Part shown: piece after piece, positions 35,803 through 44,007 of the stretch | Layout: every line of letters begins with the position of its first letter | How positions within the stretch are numbered: position 1 is the stretch's first letter | Assembly (NCBI GenBank): GCA_016220085.1 | Contig: JACRIN010000078.1 | Location: 1 to 62,002, forward strand | Length of the DNA: 62,002 nucleotides | Reading direction: 5' to 3' | Source of the DNA: Planctomycetota bacterium | Lineage (GTDB): Bacteria > Planctomycetota > UBA1135 > GCA-002686595 | The notes under the pieces: model-generated | Told to the model about the DNA's origin: nothing | Database searches by the model: none | What the model saw: the letters and a program-made list of their open reading frames with translations, nothing else | Made by a program: the position numbers and the translations under genes

Positions 35803-37605
35803 CTACTGGTGGAGGTCGGGCCGCACGATCACCTTGCGGCCGCGGATCTTGGTCCGGCGCAGCGCGGCGATGATGTCCTCGGCGAACTCCTCGGGCACTT
35901 CGACCAGCGAGAAGCGCTCGGAGATCTCGATCGCGCCGATCGCGTCGCCGGAGACGCCCGCCTCGTTCGCGATCGCGCCGACCAAGTCGCCGGGGCGGAG
36001 CGAATCCAAGCGACCCGCGCCCACGAAGAGTCGCACCGACTCGAAGCCCTGTCCGCGCGGGGCGCGTTCACGCCGGCCGCGAGCCGGCCGCTCGTCGTCG
36101 AAGCCGCCGCCGTCGCCGCCGTCGGGAAACGTCGGCGCGCGTTCGTCGCGCGCGCCGCGGCCCGGGCGATCGCGCCACGCCTGTTGCGGACCGGCGCGCC
36201 GACCTCCTTGGAAGTCGCCGCGCGCCTCGGGCTTCTGGAACGCGTCCTGTTCCTCGACCTGCGCCGCGCTCTCCTCGTGGCTCGCTTGGTGAACGAGCTT
36301 GACCGCGGCGGCAGCGACATCCATCGGATCGAGCTCGCTCGCGAGCTCCGCGACGAGGTTGCGATACACCTCGAGGTCGCCGCCGAGCACCGCTTCGCGC
36401 ACCGACGCGCGCGTGAGCTCCAGCCGCCGCGTGCGCAGGTCCGCGATGCTCGGGATCGTCGCGATCGAGATGTTCTGACGGGTCGCAAACGTGATGTTCT
36501 TGAGCAGCCGCTGCTCGCGCGGCTCGACCAAGGTGATCGCGACGCCCTCGCGACCGGCGCGACCGGTGCGACCGATGCGGTGCACGTAGGCGTCCGGATC
36601 GGTCGGAACGTCGTAATTCACGACGTGGGTGACGTGGTCGATGTCGAGGCCGCGCGCGGCGACATCGGTGGCGATCAGGAGATCCGCCTTGCCGCTGCGG
36701 AAGAGCTTCATCACGCGATCGCGCTGCGACTGAAGGAAGCCGCCGTGCAGCGCCTCCGCGCGGTAGCCGTGCGAGTTCATGAACTCGGCGAGCTCGTCGA
36801 CCTCGACGCGGGTGCGGCAGAAGACGATCGCGGAGGTCGGCGATTCCATGTCGAGCACGCGACCGAGCCCGACCGGCTTCTGCGCGCGCTGCACGATGTA
36901 GGCGACTTGGCGCACGCGCGGCACGGCGCCGGCTTCGGTGCGCTCGCGCGCGATCTGGATCTTGACCGGATTCTTCAGGTGCGACTTCGCGATCGCGAGG
37001 ATGCGCGCGGGGAGCGTCGCGGAGAACAGCGCGGTCTGGTGGCCCTCGGGGAGCTTCGAGAGGATCGCCTCGAGGTCCTCGGCGAAGCCCATGTCGAGCA
37101 TCTCGTCCGCTTCGTCGAGCACGACGAGCTTGACGTCGGTCAGCTTCAGCGTCCCCCGGTTCAAGTGGTCGAGCGCGCGGCCCGGCGTCGCGACGACGAT
37201 CTCGACTCCGCGATCGAGCGCGCGCAGCTGCTGCACGATCGATTGGCCGCCGTAGATCGGGAGGACGTTCGCCTTCTGCTCCTTGCCGTACTTGTGGATC
37301 GCTTCCGCGACCTGCATCGCGAGCTCGCGCGTCGGCACGAGCACCAAGGCGCGCGGCGCGTTGCGCTCGGCGAAACCTCCGGCCGAGAGCACGAGCAACG
37401 GCAACGCGAACGCCGCCGTCTTGCCGGTGCCGGTCGCGGCCTGGCCGAGCAGGTCGCGTCCCGCGAGCAGCGGCGGGATCGCTTCGCGCTGGATCGGCGT
37501 CGGTTCTTCGTAGCCGAGCGTCGTCAGCGTGCCGACGAGCGCGGGGGGGAGTCCGAGCGCGGCGAAGCCGGTCGGGGCGGTCGTTTCGGAGTCGGGGTTG
37601 GTCAT
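35803..37605 (-). CDS. DEAD-box ATP-dependent RNA helicase (DeaD/CsdA type)
   Basis: This 600-residue helicase has Q motif PTPIQREAIP, motif I ATGTGKT, motif Ia PTRELAMQ, motif II LDEADEM, motif III SAT and motif VI HRIGRTGRAGREG. After about residue 380 come an Arg/Gly-rich linker and a C-terminal DbpA-like RNA-binding fold (VRLFVGAGRLDSLRPGDL). These enzymes unwind RNA in ribosome assembly and cold adaptation. ATG 37605 is the first start in the family alignment; the frame upstream is Arg/Pro-rich noise. It follows the sigma factor on the same strand. Confidence 0.94.
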   Translation of the reverse strand: MTNPDSETTAPTGFAALGLPPALVGTLTTLGYEEPTPIQREAIPPLLAGRDLLGQAATGTGKTAAFALPLLVLSAGGFAERNAPRALVLVPTRELAMQVAEAIHKYGKEQKANVLPIYGGQSIVQQLRALDRGVEIVVATPGRALDHLNRGTLKLTDVKLVVLDEADEMLDMGFAEDLEAILSKLPEGHQTALFSATLPARILAIAKSHLKNPVKIQIARERTEAGAVPRVRQVAYIVQRAQKPVGLGRVLDMESPTSAIVFCRTRVEVDELAEFMNSHGYRAEALHGGFLQSQRDRVMKLFRSGKADLLIATDVAARGLDIDHVTHVVNYDVPTDPDAYVHRIGRTGRAGREGVAITLVEPREQRLLKNITFATRQNISIATIPSIADLRTRRLELTRASVREAVLGGDLEVYRNLVAELASELDPMDVAAAAVKLVHQASHEESAAQVEEQDAFQKPEARGDFQGGRRAGPQQAWRDRPGRGARDERAPTFPDGGDGGGFDDERPARGRRERAPRGQGFESVRLFVGAGRLDSLRPGDLVGAIANEAGVSGDAIGAIEISERFSLVEVPEEFAEDIIAALRRTKIRGRKVIVRPDLHQ

Positions 37606-38109
37606 CGGAGAGTTCGCGCGGCCCAAGGGAACCGCATAGCTTCGCATGCCGCGCGGGCGGGCAGGGCGGTGCGCTCGGGAACACTTTCGGGCGCGCGGCA
37701 ACCTCTGATCAGCGAACGACTTCGGTCGGCGGCCCGGTGACCTCGGAGCAACTGCCTCGCATGGTTGTGCCGGACGTCGTGCTCGCTCGGGGCGCGGGCT
37801 CTGGCTGTGCGGTCGGTCCGGCGGCTGGGGCGCTCGCGAGCACGAATTCGGACGCGCTGCGCGGTTCGCGGCGCGACCGCCGGGCTCGAGAGCTCGCGTG
37901 CTGGAGCCCAGCGCTGCGGGACAGCGTGCGGGCGTCTGCGTCGCGCTACGCCCAACGTCTGCGGCGCGTGCCGGGTTCGGCTCATCGCGAAGCGGTTCGC
38001 CGCGACCTACGGGGACTCGATCCGCCGTCGCTGCACCGGTGCGTCGTGATCCATCATCCGTCGCACGTCGATGCGGTGATCGCGCGGAGCCTCGGAAAGG
38101 AGCGCAGTC
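37606..38109. other. Intergenic region between divergent genes
   Basis: These 504 bases separate the helicase (minus) from the DUF883 gene (plus). I see no gene. A GGAAAGGAG ribosome site for the DUF883 gene lies at 38095-38103. Confidence 0.45.
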
Positions 38110-38391
38110 ATGTCAGCCCAAACCGCGGGAACCCTCGACAAAGTGATGGGTCAGACCCGCACCGGCGCCGAGAGCTCGTTCGCCGAAGCGATTCAGGCCG
38201 GCGAGAAGACCGAGCCGATCCGCGAGCGCGCGCAAGGTCTCTTCCAGCGCACCCGCGAACGCGCCGTCGAGCTCGAAGGCGAGTTCGAAGGCTATGTCCG
38301 AGAGCACCCGATGAAGTCGGTGCTGCTCGCGTCCGCCGTCGGAGCCGGTGTCGGGCTCCTCGTCGGCGTCCTGCTCGGCAGGCGTTCGTGA
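38110..38391 (+). CDS. DUF883 (YqjD/ElaB-like) membrane-anchored ribosome-associated protein
   Basis: This 93-residue protein has a charged amphipathic helix (residues 10-60) and a C-terminal segment HPMKSVLLASAVGAGVGLLVG ending in GRRS. That is the tail-anchor pattern of YqjD/ElaB. The E. coli relatives bind ribosomes at the inner membrane in stationary phase. A GGAAAGGAG site precedes the ATG. It opens a three-gene set like yqjD-yqjE-yqjK. Confidence 0.85.
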   Translation: MSAQTAGTLDKVMGQTRTGAESSFAEAIQAGEKTEPIRERAQGLFQRTRERAVELEGEFEGYVREHPMKSVLLASAVGAGVGLLVGVLLGRRS

Positions 38392-38410
38392 GGACGCTCG
38401 GCGTCCCGCC

Positions 38411-39061
38411 ATGATCGAGCAGGAGCAACGCGCGGAGCGCGGCCGCCGGGTGGCGGCTGCGTTGCCGAACGCCGCGCCGAGCGCCGCGCAGGACGCGACG
38501 TCGAACGCGACGTCGAACGCCGCACAGAACGCGGCGCAGAGCGGCGCGTCGACGCCGCCGGCGACCGAGCCCGGCGAAGCGCCCGACGCATGGCTCGAGC
38601 GAATGCTCTTCGGCGGCGCGCAGGTGTTCCGGCACCTCCGGGTGCTCGCGCACGTGCGCGCCGACCGCGGGCGGCTTGCGTTGCGGAGGGCTCTCCAGCG
38701 CGTGCAACGCGAGCTGCTCGTGTGGCTCGCGCTCGCGACCGCGACGGTCGCGGGCGTCGTCGCGCTGGCGACCGGGCTCGCCGGCGCGCTCACGGCGGCG
38801 TTCGGCGAGCGCGCGTGGGCCGGTCAGCTCGCCGCCGCGGCGCTGCTGCTCGGCGCCGCCGCCGGAATCGTCGTCCTCCGACGCGCGCGAGCGGAGCGCG
38901 CCGAACTCGAAAGGCATCGAACGAAGTATGCGCGCCTCGACAGAAACCCGTTCCAGCCCGAGCGGGGCCCCGCGCCCTCGAACGGTGGAGGAGCTGCTCG
39001 ATCAAGTGGAGCTGAAGGCCCGCAACGGGTTGAAGCGCGACCTGCTGCACGTCGCGAGTGA
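38411..39061 (+). CDS. YqjE/DUF1469-like membrane protein
   Basis: This 216-residue protein has an Ala/Asn-rich N-terminal tail (repeats DATSNATSNAAQNAAQ, about 27-42). It has two membrane helices (about 99-121 and 135-155) separated by a short loop, the topology of the holin-like YqjE family. The tail after residue 170 is low in complexity and overlaps the next gene by 134 bases, so translation may end differently from this reading. It follows the DUF883 gene by 19 bases. Confidence 0.72.
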   Translation: MIEQEQRAERGRRVAAALPNAAPSAAQDATSNATSNAAQNAAQSGASTPPATEPGEAPDAWLERMLFGGAQVFRHLRVLAHVRADRGRLALRRALQRVQRELLVWLALATATVAGVVALATGLAGALTAAFGERAWAGQLAAAALLLGAAAGIVVLRRARAERAELERHRTKYARLDRNPFQPERGPAPSNGGGAARSSGAEGPQRVEARPAARRE

Positions 39062-39278
39062 CGCCGAAGCGGCGCTCGACGAGCGCCTGGTCCGCCGCCA
39101 CCCGCTCCTCACGCTGGCGCTCGCTGCGGCGGCGGGCTGCGTCGCTGTGTCGCTCGTGCCGCGAGTGTTGCGAGCGCCGGGACGCGTGCTCGGCGTCGCG
39201 CTCGGACTCTCGCGTGCGCTGCGCGGCGGCACGATCGAGAGTCTCGCCTGTCGACTGAAGACGCTGCTCTTCGGTTGA
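38928..39278 (+). CDS. Small YqjK/DUF883-like membrane protein
   Basis: This 116-residue protein has an amphipathic helical part (TVEELLDQVELKARNGLKRDLL) and one hydrophobic segment (HPLLTLALAAAAGCVAVSLVP). It ends in a positively charged helix. It is third in the yqjDEK-like set. ATG 38928 gives a 134-base overlap with the preceding frame. GTG 38985 would shorten it to 97 residues and still overlap. One of the two reading frames must be shorter than drawn, or the overlap is real. Confidence 0.6.
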   Translation: MRASTETRSSPSGAPRPRTVEELLDQVELKARNGLKRDLLHVASDAEAALDERLVRRHPLLTLALAAAAGCVAVSLVPRVLRAPGRVLGVALGLSRALRGGTIESLACRLKTLLFG

Positions 39279-39478
39279 TCGTCGTCGCGTCGCACGCGCG
39301 TGCCCATCGCATCGGACCGATCGCGAGGCCGAACGCAACGCAGCGCGGCGTCGCGCAGCGCGGCGCCGCGAGTTCGCACAGGCTGACGACTACGCACAAC
39401 GGCGCGGGGCGTCTCGCGGCTTGCTCGCGCGAAACTCGCCTAGACTGCTGAGCCGCGACCCCTCCGGTCGCTCGCACG

Positions 39479-39751
39479 ATGGTCGCCCTTCGCGTCGTCC
39501 GGTCCTGGCTCCTCGCGCTCGGTACGAGCACGTGGCTCGTCGCGTGCGCGGTCGTGCTGGTCGGCGCGCGGCCCGACGGCGACGGCGTCGTGCCGCAGCT
39601 CTGCGAGACCGAGGGCTGCGGCGCGAGGCTCGTGCGCGCCGGCGCGCCGATCGCTTTCGAGCGCGTCACGGTGCTCGGAGAGCGCCTGGGGGAGCCCGCG
39701 CTCGGGCTCGAGGTCGGTCCGTTCGAGTCTTTCTCCGTCAGGCTCCGGTGA
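39479..39751 (+). CDS. Small exported or membrane protein, unknown
   Basis: This 90-residue protein has an N-terminal hydrophobic segment (WLLALGTSTWLVACAVVLVG, about 10-29) and a pair of cysteines in LCETEGCG (about 56-61). A TAGACT -10 candidate lies at 39441-39446. The 200-base gap before it contains nothing else. No family is recognised. Confidence 0.5.
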   Translation: MVALRVVRSWLLALGTSTWLVACAVVLVGARPDGDGVVPQLCETEGCGARLVRAGAPIAFERVTVLGERLGEPALGLEVGPFESFSVRLR

Positions 39752-39789
39752 GCCCCGCGCGCGGGGCGCTTCGGCGAGGTTTGGGTCCC

Positions 39790-41751
39790 ATGACAATGCT
39801 CCAGGCGTGCTGCGTGTCCTCCGTTCTCCTCGCGGGCTCGCCCGGCGAGACCGTGCCGCTCGGCGCGCTCGAACTGGGCCGGATGACGCAGGGCTGGGGC
39901 GAGCCGCGGCTCGATCGCTCGGTCACCGGCGCGCCGCTCTCGATCGGCGGACGGCGTTTCGAACACGGTGTCGGCACGCACGCCAAGAGCCGCTTGTGGC
40001 TCGAACTCGCCGGCGGCAGCGAGCGCTTCCTCGCGTTCGTCGGCGTCGACGACGACACCGCGGATGCGCGCGGGTCGGCGGTGTTCGAGGTCATCGGCGA
40101 CGGGAAGAAGCTCTGGAGCTCCGGCGCGCTCGCGCGCGGCGCGCCGCCGGTCGCGGTCGACGTCGACGTGCGCGGCGTGCAGCGACTGCTGCTCCACGTC
40201 GGCGACGCGGGCGACGGGATCGATCACGATCACGCGGATTGGGCGGACGCGCGCTTCGTCGTCGTCGGCGAACGTCCGCACGCCGTCGACGCGCCGCGCG
40301 AGGAGCCCGTGATCCTGACGCCGCCGCCCGCGCGCTCGCCGCGCCTCAACACCGCCGCGGCGGTCGGCTGTCGTCCGAACCATCCGTTCCTCTATCGATT
40401 GCCGACCACCGGCGAGCGGCCGATGCGCTTCACCGCGCTCGGCCTGCCCCCGTCGCTCGCGCTCGATCCGACGACGGGCATCGTCCGTGGCGTCGCGCCG
40501 GCGCGCGGCGAGCACACGGTGACGCTGACCGCTACCAACTCGCACGGCAGCGCGACCCGAACGCTGCGCATCGTCGCGGGCGACGAGCTCGCGCTGACTC
40601 CGCCGATGGGTTGGAACCCCTGGTACTCGCACTACGACCGGATCACCGACGAGCTCGCGCGTCAGGCGGCCGACGCGCTGCTCGCGAGCGGGATGGCCGA
40701 TGTCGGCTACCAATATGTCTGCCTCGACGACTGCTGGATGAACGCGGTCACGCACCGCGACCCCAAGCGCGTCGGTGCTCCGCGCGACGCGGACGGCGAG
40801 CTCGTCCCGAACGCGTACTTCCCCGACATGCGTGCGCTGACCGACTACATCCACGCGGGCGGCCTGAAGGCGGGGATCTACACGTCGCCGGGTCCGCGGA
40901 CGTGCGCGGGCTTCGCCGGCAGCTTCGGCCACGAAGCGCAGGACGCGCGGCGCTTCGTCGATTGGGGATTCGACTTCTTGAAGTACGACTGGTGCTCGTA
41001 CGGCGAGATCGCGGCGGGAGACAGCAGCCTTGCCGCGCTGCAGAACCCGTATCGCACGATGGGCGCGTTGCTCGCCGCCGAGCGGCGCGACGTGGTCTTC
41101 AACCTCTGTCAGTACGGCATGGGCGACGTGTGGGAGTGGGGCGCGGACGTCGGCGGCCACGCGTGGCGCACCGCGGGCGATCTCGGGCTCGAGCTCGATC
41201 GCATCTTCGACGTCGCGCTCGCGAACGTCGCGCACCGCGACTGGTCGCGGCCCGGCGCGTGGAACGACCCCGACTACATCCAGATCGGGTCGTTCGGCGA
41301 CGCGCGCAGCATCGGCGAGCCCCGGCCTTGTCGGCTGACGCCGAACGAGCAGTACTCGTTCATGTCGCTCTGGTCCCTGATGGCCGCGCCGTTGTTCTTC
41401 AGCGGCGATATGCGAGTGCTCGACGACTTCACGCTGAACGTGCTCTGCAACGCCGAGGTGATCGAGCTCGATCAAGACCCGCTTGGCGTCTGCGCGCGCT
41501 CGGTCGTCCTCGGCGACGAGACGTTCGCGTTCGTCAAGGAACTCTCGAACGGCGACCGCGCGGTCGGCCTGGTCAACCGCGGCGAGTCCGAGACCGACGT
41601 GCGGGTCGTCTGGGCCAACCTCGGGCTCGGCGGCGACTGGCGCGCGCGCGACGTGTGGCGTCAGCGGGACCTGCGAGCGCTGCCGACCGAGTTTTCGACG
41701 CGGCTCGGGCGGCACGGAGTCGCGCTGCTGCGGCTCGGTCGACTCGAGTGA
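39790..41751 (+). CDS. GH27 alpha-galactosidase with NPCBM domain
   Basis: This 653-residue secreted glycoside hydrolase has a signal peptide of about 16 residues. An NPCBM-type carbohydrate-binding domain follows (FEHGVGTHAKSRLWLEL, about 55-165), then an Ig-like putative Ig domain (about 180-270, LPPSLALDPTTGIVRG) and the GH27 barrel starting TPPMGWNPWYSHY. The nucleophile Asp is in FLKYDWCSY (about 400) and the acid/base Asp in GAWNDPDYIQIG (about 493). It should release terminal alpha-galactose, or act on related sugars such as N-acetylgalactosamine. Confidence 0.93.
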   Translation: MTMLQACCVSSVLLAGSPGETVPLGALELGRMTQGWGEPRLDRSVTGAPLSIGGRRFEHGVGTHAKSRLWLELAGGSERFLAFVGVDDDTADARGSAVFEVIGDGKKLWSSGALARGAPPVAVDVDVRGVQRLLLHVGDAGDGIDHDHADWADARFVVVGERPHAVDAPREEPVILTPPPARSPRLNTAAAVGCRPNHPFLYRLPTTGERPMRFTALGLPPSLALDPTTGIVRGVAPARGEHTVTLTATNSHGSATRTLRIVAGDELALTPPMGWNPWYSHYDRITDELARQAADALLASGMADVGYQYVCLDDCWMNAVTHRDPKRVGAPRDADGELVPNAYFPDMRALTDYIHAGGLKAGIYTSPGPRTCAGFAGSFGHEAQDARRFVDWGFDFLKYDWCSYGEIAAGDSSLAALQNPYRTMGALLAAERRDVVFNLCQYGMGDVWEWGADVGGHAWRTAGDLGLELDRIFDVALANVAHRDWSRPGAWNDPDYIQIGSFGDARSIGEPRPCRLTPNEQYSFMSLWSLMAAPLFFSGDMRVLDDFTLNVLCNAEVIELDQDPLGVCARSVVLGDETFAFVKELSNGDRAVGLVNRGESETDVRVVWANLGLGGDWRARDVWRQRDLRALPTEFSTRLGRHGVALLRLGRLE

Positions 41752-42095
41752 GCCGCGTCCGAGCCGACGCTCGGGGAACGGGGCGGGAGTTCGAAGCTCC
41801 TGCGCGGCAGCCGGCGCAAGGCGAAGGCGGCCGCGTTGTACTCCTGCACTTTGGACCGCCGCGTCGCCGTCGCGATCGGCGCCGTAGATCCAAATGCGCG
41901 CGAACTCGCGGCGATCGAGCCGCGACCGTGCGAGGCCGGTCGGAGCGTCGCGCGTCGCCGCGTCGAGTGAAGAGTCGTACAAAGTTGCGGGCGATCGCGG
42001 CGTGAACGTCGAGCTGCGCGGCCGTTCGAACCGGTCGCCGCTCGTTTCCGTTCGAGAAGCTCTTGCGCGCCCCTCCACTCGGGCGGTTCTCGGCG
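41752..42095. other. Intergenic region after the alpha-galactosidase
   Basis: No gene or repeat is recognised in these 344 bases. They lead into the structured noncoding element that begins near 42097. Confidence 0.45.
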
Positions 42096-42096
42096 A

Positions 42097-42102
42097 TACA
42101 CT
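42097..42102 (+). promoter_or_regulatory. -10 box TACACT of the noncoding element
   Basis: GATACACT lies just before a G-rich, base-paired stretch and predicts transcription from about 42109. No good -35 box is visible. Confidence 0.4.
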
Positions 42103-42104
42103 CT

Positions 42105-42224
42105 GGGGGGCCTCGTCGAGAGGCGCCTGCGCTACTGCGAGCGGCGCGGGTGTCCGGGAAGCTCGGCGGGGTCTCTCTCCCTCGGGGCCGACAGTCGCAA
42201 GACTGTCGGCCCCCCTGTTCTTTC
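42105..42224 (+). ncRNA. Candidate structured small RNA or leader, about 115 nt
   Basis: Between a -10 candidate and a strong terminator lies GC-rich sequence with local hairpins. One is CCTC-GTCGA-GAGG at 42111-42123. A G6 run at 42105-42110 can pair with pyrimidines at 42172-42183. There is no open frame with protein character. It does not match the SRP, 6S or tmRNA patterns that I know. It could be an independent small RNA or an attenuator, but the next gene starts 170 bases beyond the terminator. Confidence 0.4.
42184..42224 (+). terminator. Strong intrinsic terminator
   Basis: A perfect 13-bp stem (42184-42196 with 42201-42213) is closed by a GCAA tetraloop and followed by CCTGTTCTTTCT. 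This is the clearest Rho-independent terminator in the window. Confidence 0.85.
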
Positions 42225-42395
42225 TAGCCGGCATCGCTGCCCGGCATAGGCTTCGAATGTCGCCCGCTCGGCCGTCGTGCGCCTGAAGGACACGGGGGGG
42301 GGGGACTTGGGGGACTCTGAAGGACTCCGCGCGACTTCGGGCGACCCGTGGCGCGGACCTCCGGAGGACTCGACGCCCGCGCGCCGGACACTGCC

Positions 42396-43157
42396 ATGAC
42401 GAGACCCAAGAGCTCATCCACTGCGTCGCGCGTGAAGCGCACCGAAGCCGAGCTCGCCGCCGCGGTCCGCTCGGAGCTCGCGGCGCTAGAGCGCAGCGCG
42501 ACGCGCCGCGACCGAGAGGGACTCGCGCGCTACGCGATCCCGGCCGAGAAGGCGCTCGGCGTGTCGATGGCGAAGCTCAAGGTGCACGCGAAGCGGCTCG
42601 GTCGCGATCACGAACTCGCGGGGGCGCTGTGGGCGACCGACGTGTACGAAGCTCGCATGCTCGCGACTTTGATCGACGAGCCCGAGCGCGTCACTTCGGC
42701 GCAGATGGATCGCTGGGCGCGCGAGTTCGACAGCTGGGCGATCTGCGACACAGCGTGCTTCGCGCTGTTCGACCGCACCCCGCACGCGTGGAGCAAGGTC
42801 GCGCGCTGGAGCGAGCGCCGCGGGGAGTTCGAGAAGCGCGGCGCGTTCGCGCTGCTCGCGTCGCTCGCGCTGCATCGGAAGGACGAAGTCGATGCCCCGT
42901 TCCTCGCCAGCCTCGCACGGATCGAGCGCGCGGCCTCCGACGAGCGCAACTTCGTCAAGAAGGGGGTCAACTGGGCCCTGCGGGCGATCGGCCGGCGCAA
43001 CGCGCCGTTGCACGCGGCGGCGCTCGTCGTCGCGCGCCGCCTCGCCGCGTCCGACGACGCGAGCGAGCGCTGGGTCGGCAAGGACGCGTTGCGCGAGCTC
43101 GACGGTCCGGTGGTTCTCCGCCGACTCGCCGCGCTGCGCAAACGCGCCGCGAAGTGA
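42396..43157 (+). CDS. DNA alkylation repair protein (AlkD-like HEAT-repeat family)
   Basis: This 253-residue all-helical protein has the COG4912 pattern AIPAEKALGVSMAKLKVHAK, WAREFDSWAICDTACFALF and FEKRGAFALLASLALH, then VKKGVNWALRAIGRRN. AlkD-type enzymes flip out and excise positively charged alkylated bases such as 3-methyladenine and 7-methylguanine. GTG 42348 would add 16 residues; ATG 42396 fits better. An 11-base G tract lies about 90 bases upstream. The last codons and the stop are part of a 16-bp tandem repeat. Confidence 0.88.
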   Translation: MTRPKSSSTASRVKRTEAELAAAVRSELAALERSATRRDREGLARYAIPAEKALGVSMAKLKVHAKRLGRDHELAGALWATDVYEARMLATLIDEPERVTSAQMDRWAREFDSWAICDTACFALFDRTPHAWSKVARWSERRGEFEKRGAFALLASLALHRKDEVDAPFLASLARIERAASDERNFVKKGVNWALRAIGRRNAPLHAAALVVARRLAASDDASERWVGKDALRELDGPVVLRRLAALRKRAAK

Positions 43158-43307
43158 GCACGCCGCGAAGTGAGCACGCCGCGAAGTGAGCACGCCGCGA
43201 CGTGAGCACGCCGCGACGTGAGCACGCCGCGACGCGAGCACGCCGCGACGTGAGCACGCCGCGACGTGAGCACGCCGCGACGTGAGCACGCCGCGACGTG
43301 AGCACGG
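43152..43307. repeat. 16-bp minisatellite, nine full copies plus a partial
   Basis: Unit AAGTGAGCACGCCGCG (three copies), then ACGTGAGCACGCCGCG (six copies, one with a single change) and a 12-base partial. The first copy includes the TGA stop of the AlkD-like gene, which reads GCG-AAG-TGA. Minus-strand frames stay open through the whole array. Confidence 0.95.
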
Positions 43308-43466
43308 AGGCAGCGTTCCGCGCAACCGCTCGATCGCGAGCGACCGCGCGCGCTCGGCGTCGAACCCCGCATCGGTGCCAATGGGGCGTTCGCGGCGTGC
43401 GCTCCTGGCGCGAAGCGAAACGGGCGAGCGAGCGGTTTCGGGCCCCCCGGGGGGGGGGCGCGACGC

Positions 43467-43845
43467 GACACTGCCTCTCACCGCTGTGCCGAAAACGCGC
43501 GATCTCCGTCACCGCGGCGGGCTCGCGCGGTCTGCGCGGGTTGGACTCCAAGGGAGGATCGACTCGCCGTGCGGTTCCGGACCGCCTCGGCGCGCGATGG
43601 CGGTTCGCGCCCGGTGCGCTTCGTGCGCCGGACCTGGGCGACGGCGAAGGCGCTGCGCTGGCTCGAGGGCCACCTCGCGATCCGCGAGCTGCTACCGCAA
43701 CTCCATCCGCGCCAGGATCAAACCGCAAGCCGCTCGAGACGCCGGCGATGAAGCTCGGTCTCGAGGACCCTCCGTGGAGCGTCGGCGAACTCCATCGGTG
43801 GCGAGTCTTCCCCTCCGTCTTGGCACAGCGGTGAGAGGCAGTGTC
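43467..43845. mobile_element. MITE-like element with perfect 24-bp terminal inverted repeats
   Basis: Bases 43467-43490 (GACACTGCCTCTCACCGCTG then TGCC) are the exact reverse complement of 43822-43845. They enclose 331 bases with no recognised gene; only a 60-codon open frame from GTG 43569 is present. A perfect 24-bp inverted match at this distance is not expected by chance. No clear target-site duplication is visible. The left end follows a C6G10 tract and the right end precedes a GCCGC pentamer run (43860-43886). Confidence 0.65.
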
Positions 43846-43994
43846 TCCGACGCCTTCGTCGCGCCGCGCCGCGCCGCGCCGCGCCGGTCAGGATGCGTCT
43901 CCGTGCCGGCGCCTGGCAACCGGGCCGAAACACGCTTCGCGGGCTCTCCCCGCACTTCTCGCGGAGAGAGGCGGGTGGCCGACCGACGATTTCG

Positions 43995-44000
43995 TTAGAA
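43995..44000 (+). promoter_or_regulatory. -10 box TAGAAT, leaderless spacing
   Basis: TAGAAT is followed by GCGCGC... and the ATG at 44008, which places transcription start at or within a base or two of the start codon. Confidence 0.5.
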
Positions 44001-44007
44001 TGCGCGC

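Noticed and set aside
42105..42224. Bacterial SRP RNA, prompted by the segment GTGTCCGGGAAGC
   Set aside because: The conserved apical GGTCCGGAAGGAAGCAGC pattern and long hairpin pairing are absent.
43152..43307. CRISPR array
   Set aside because: Units are directly tandem without spacers, and no cas genes are present.
42608..43471. Minus-strand protein with a 16-residue periodic Ser-Arg-Arg-Gly-Val repeat
   Set aside because: The period is produced by the 16-bp DNA repeat read in three frames, and the rest is antisense to the AlkD-like gene.
43569..43751. 60-codon frame inside the inverted-repeat element as a transposase fragment
   Set aside because: No DDE, HUH or other transposase motif is visible.
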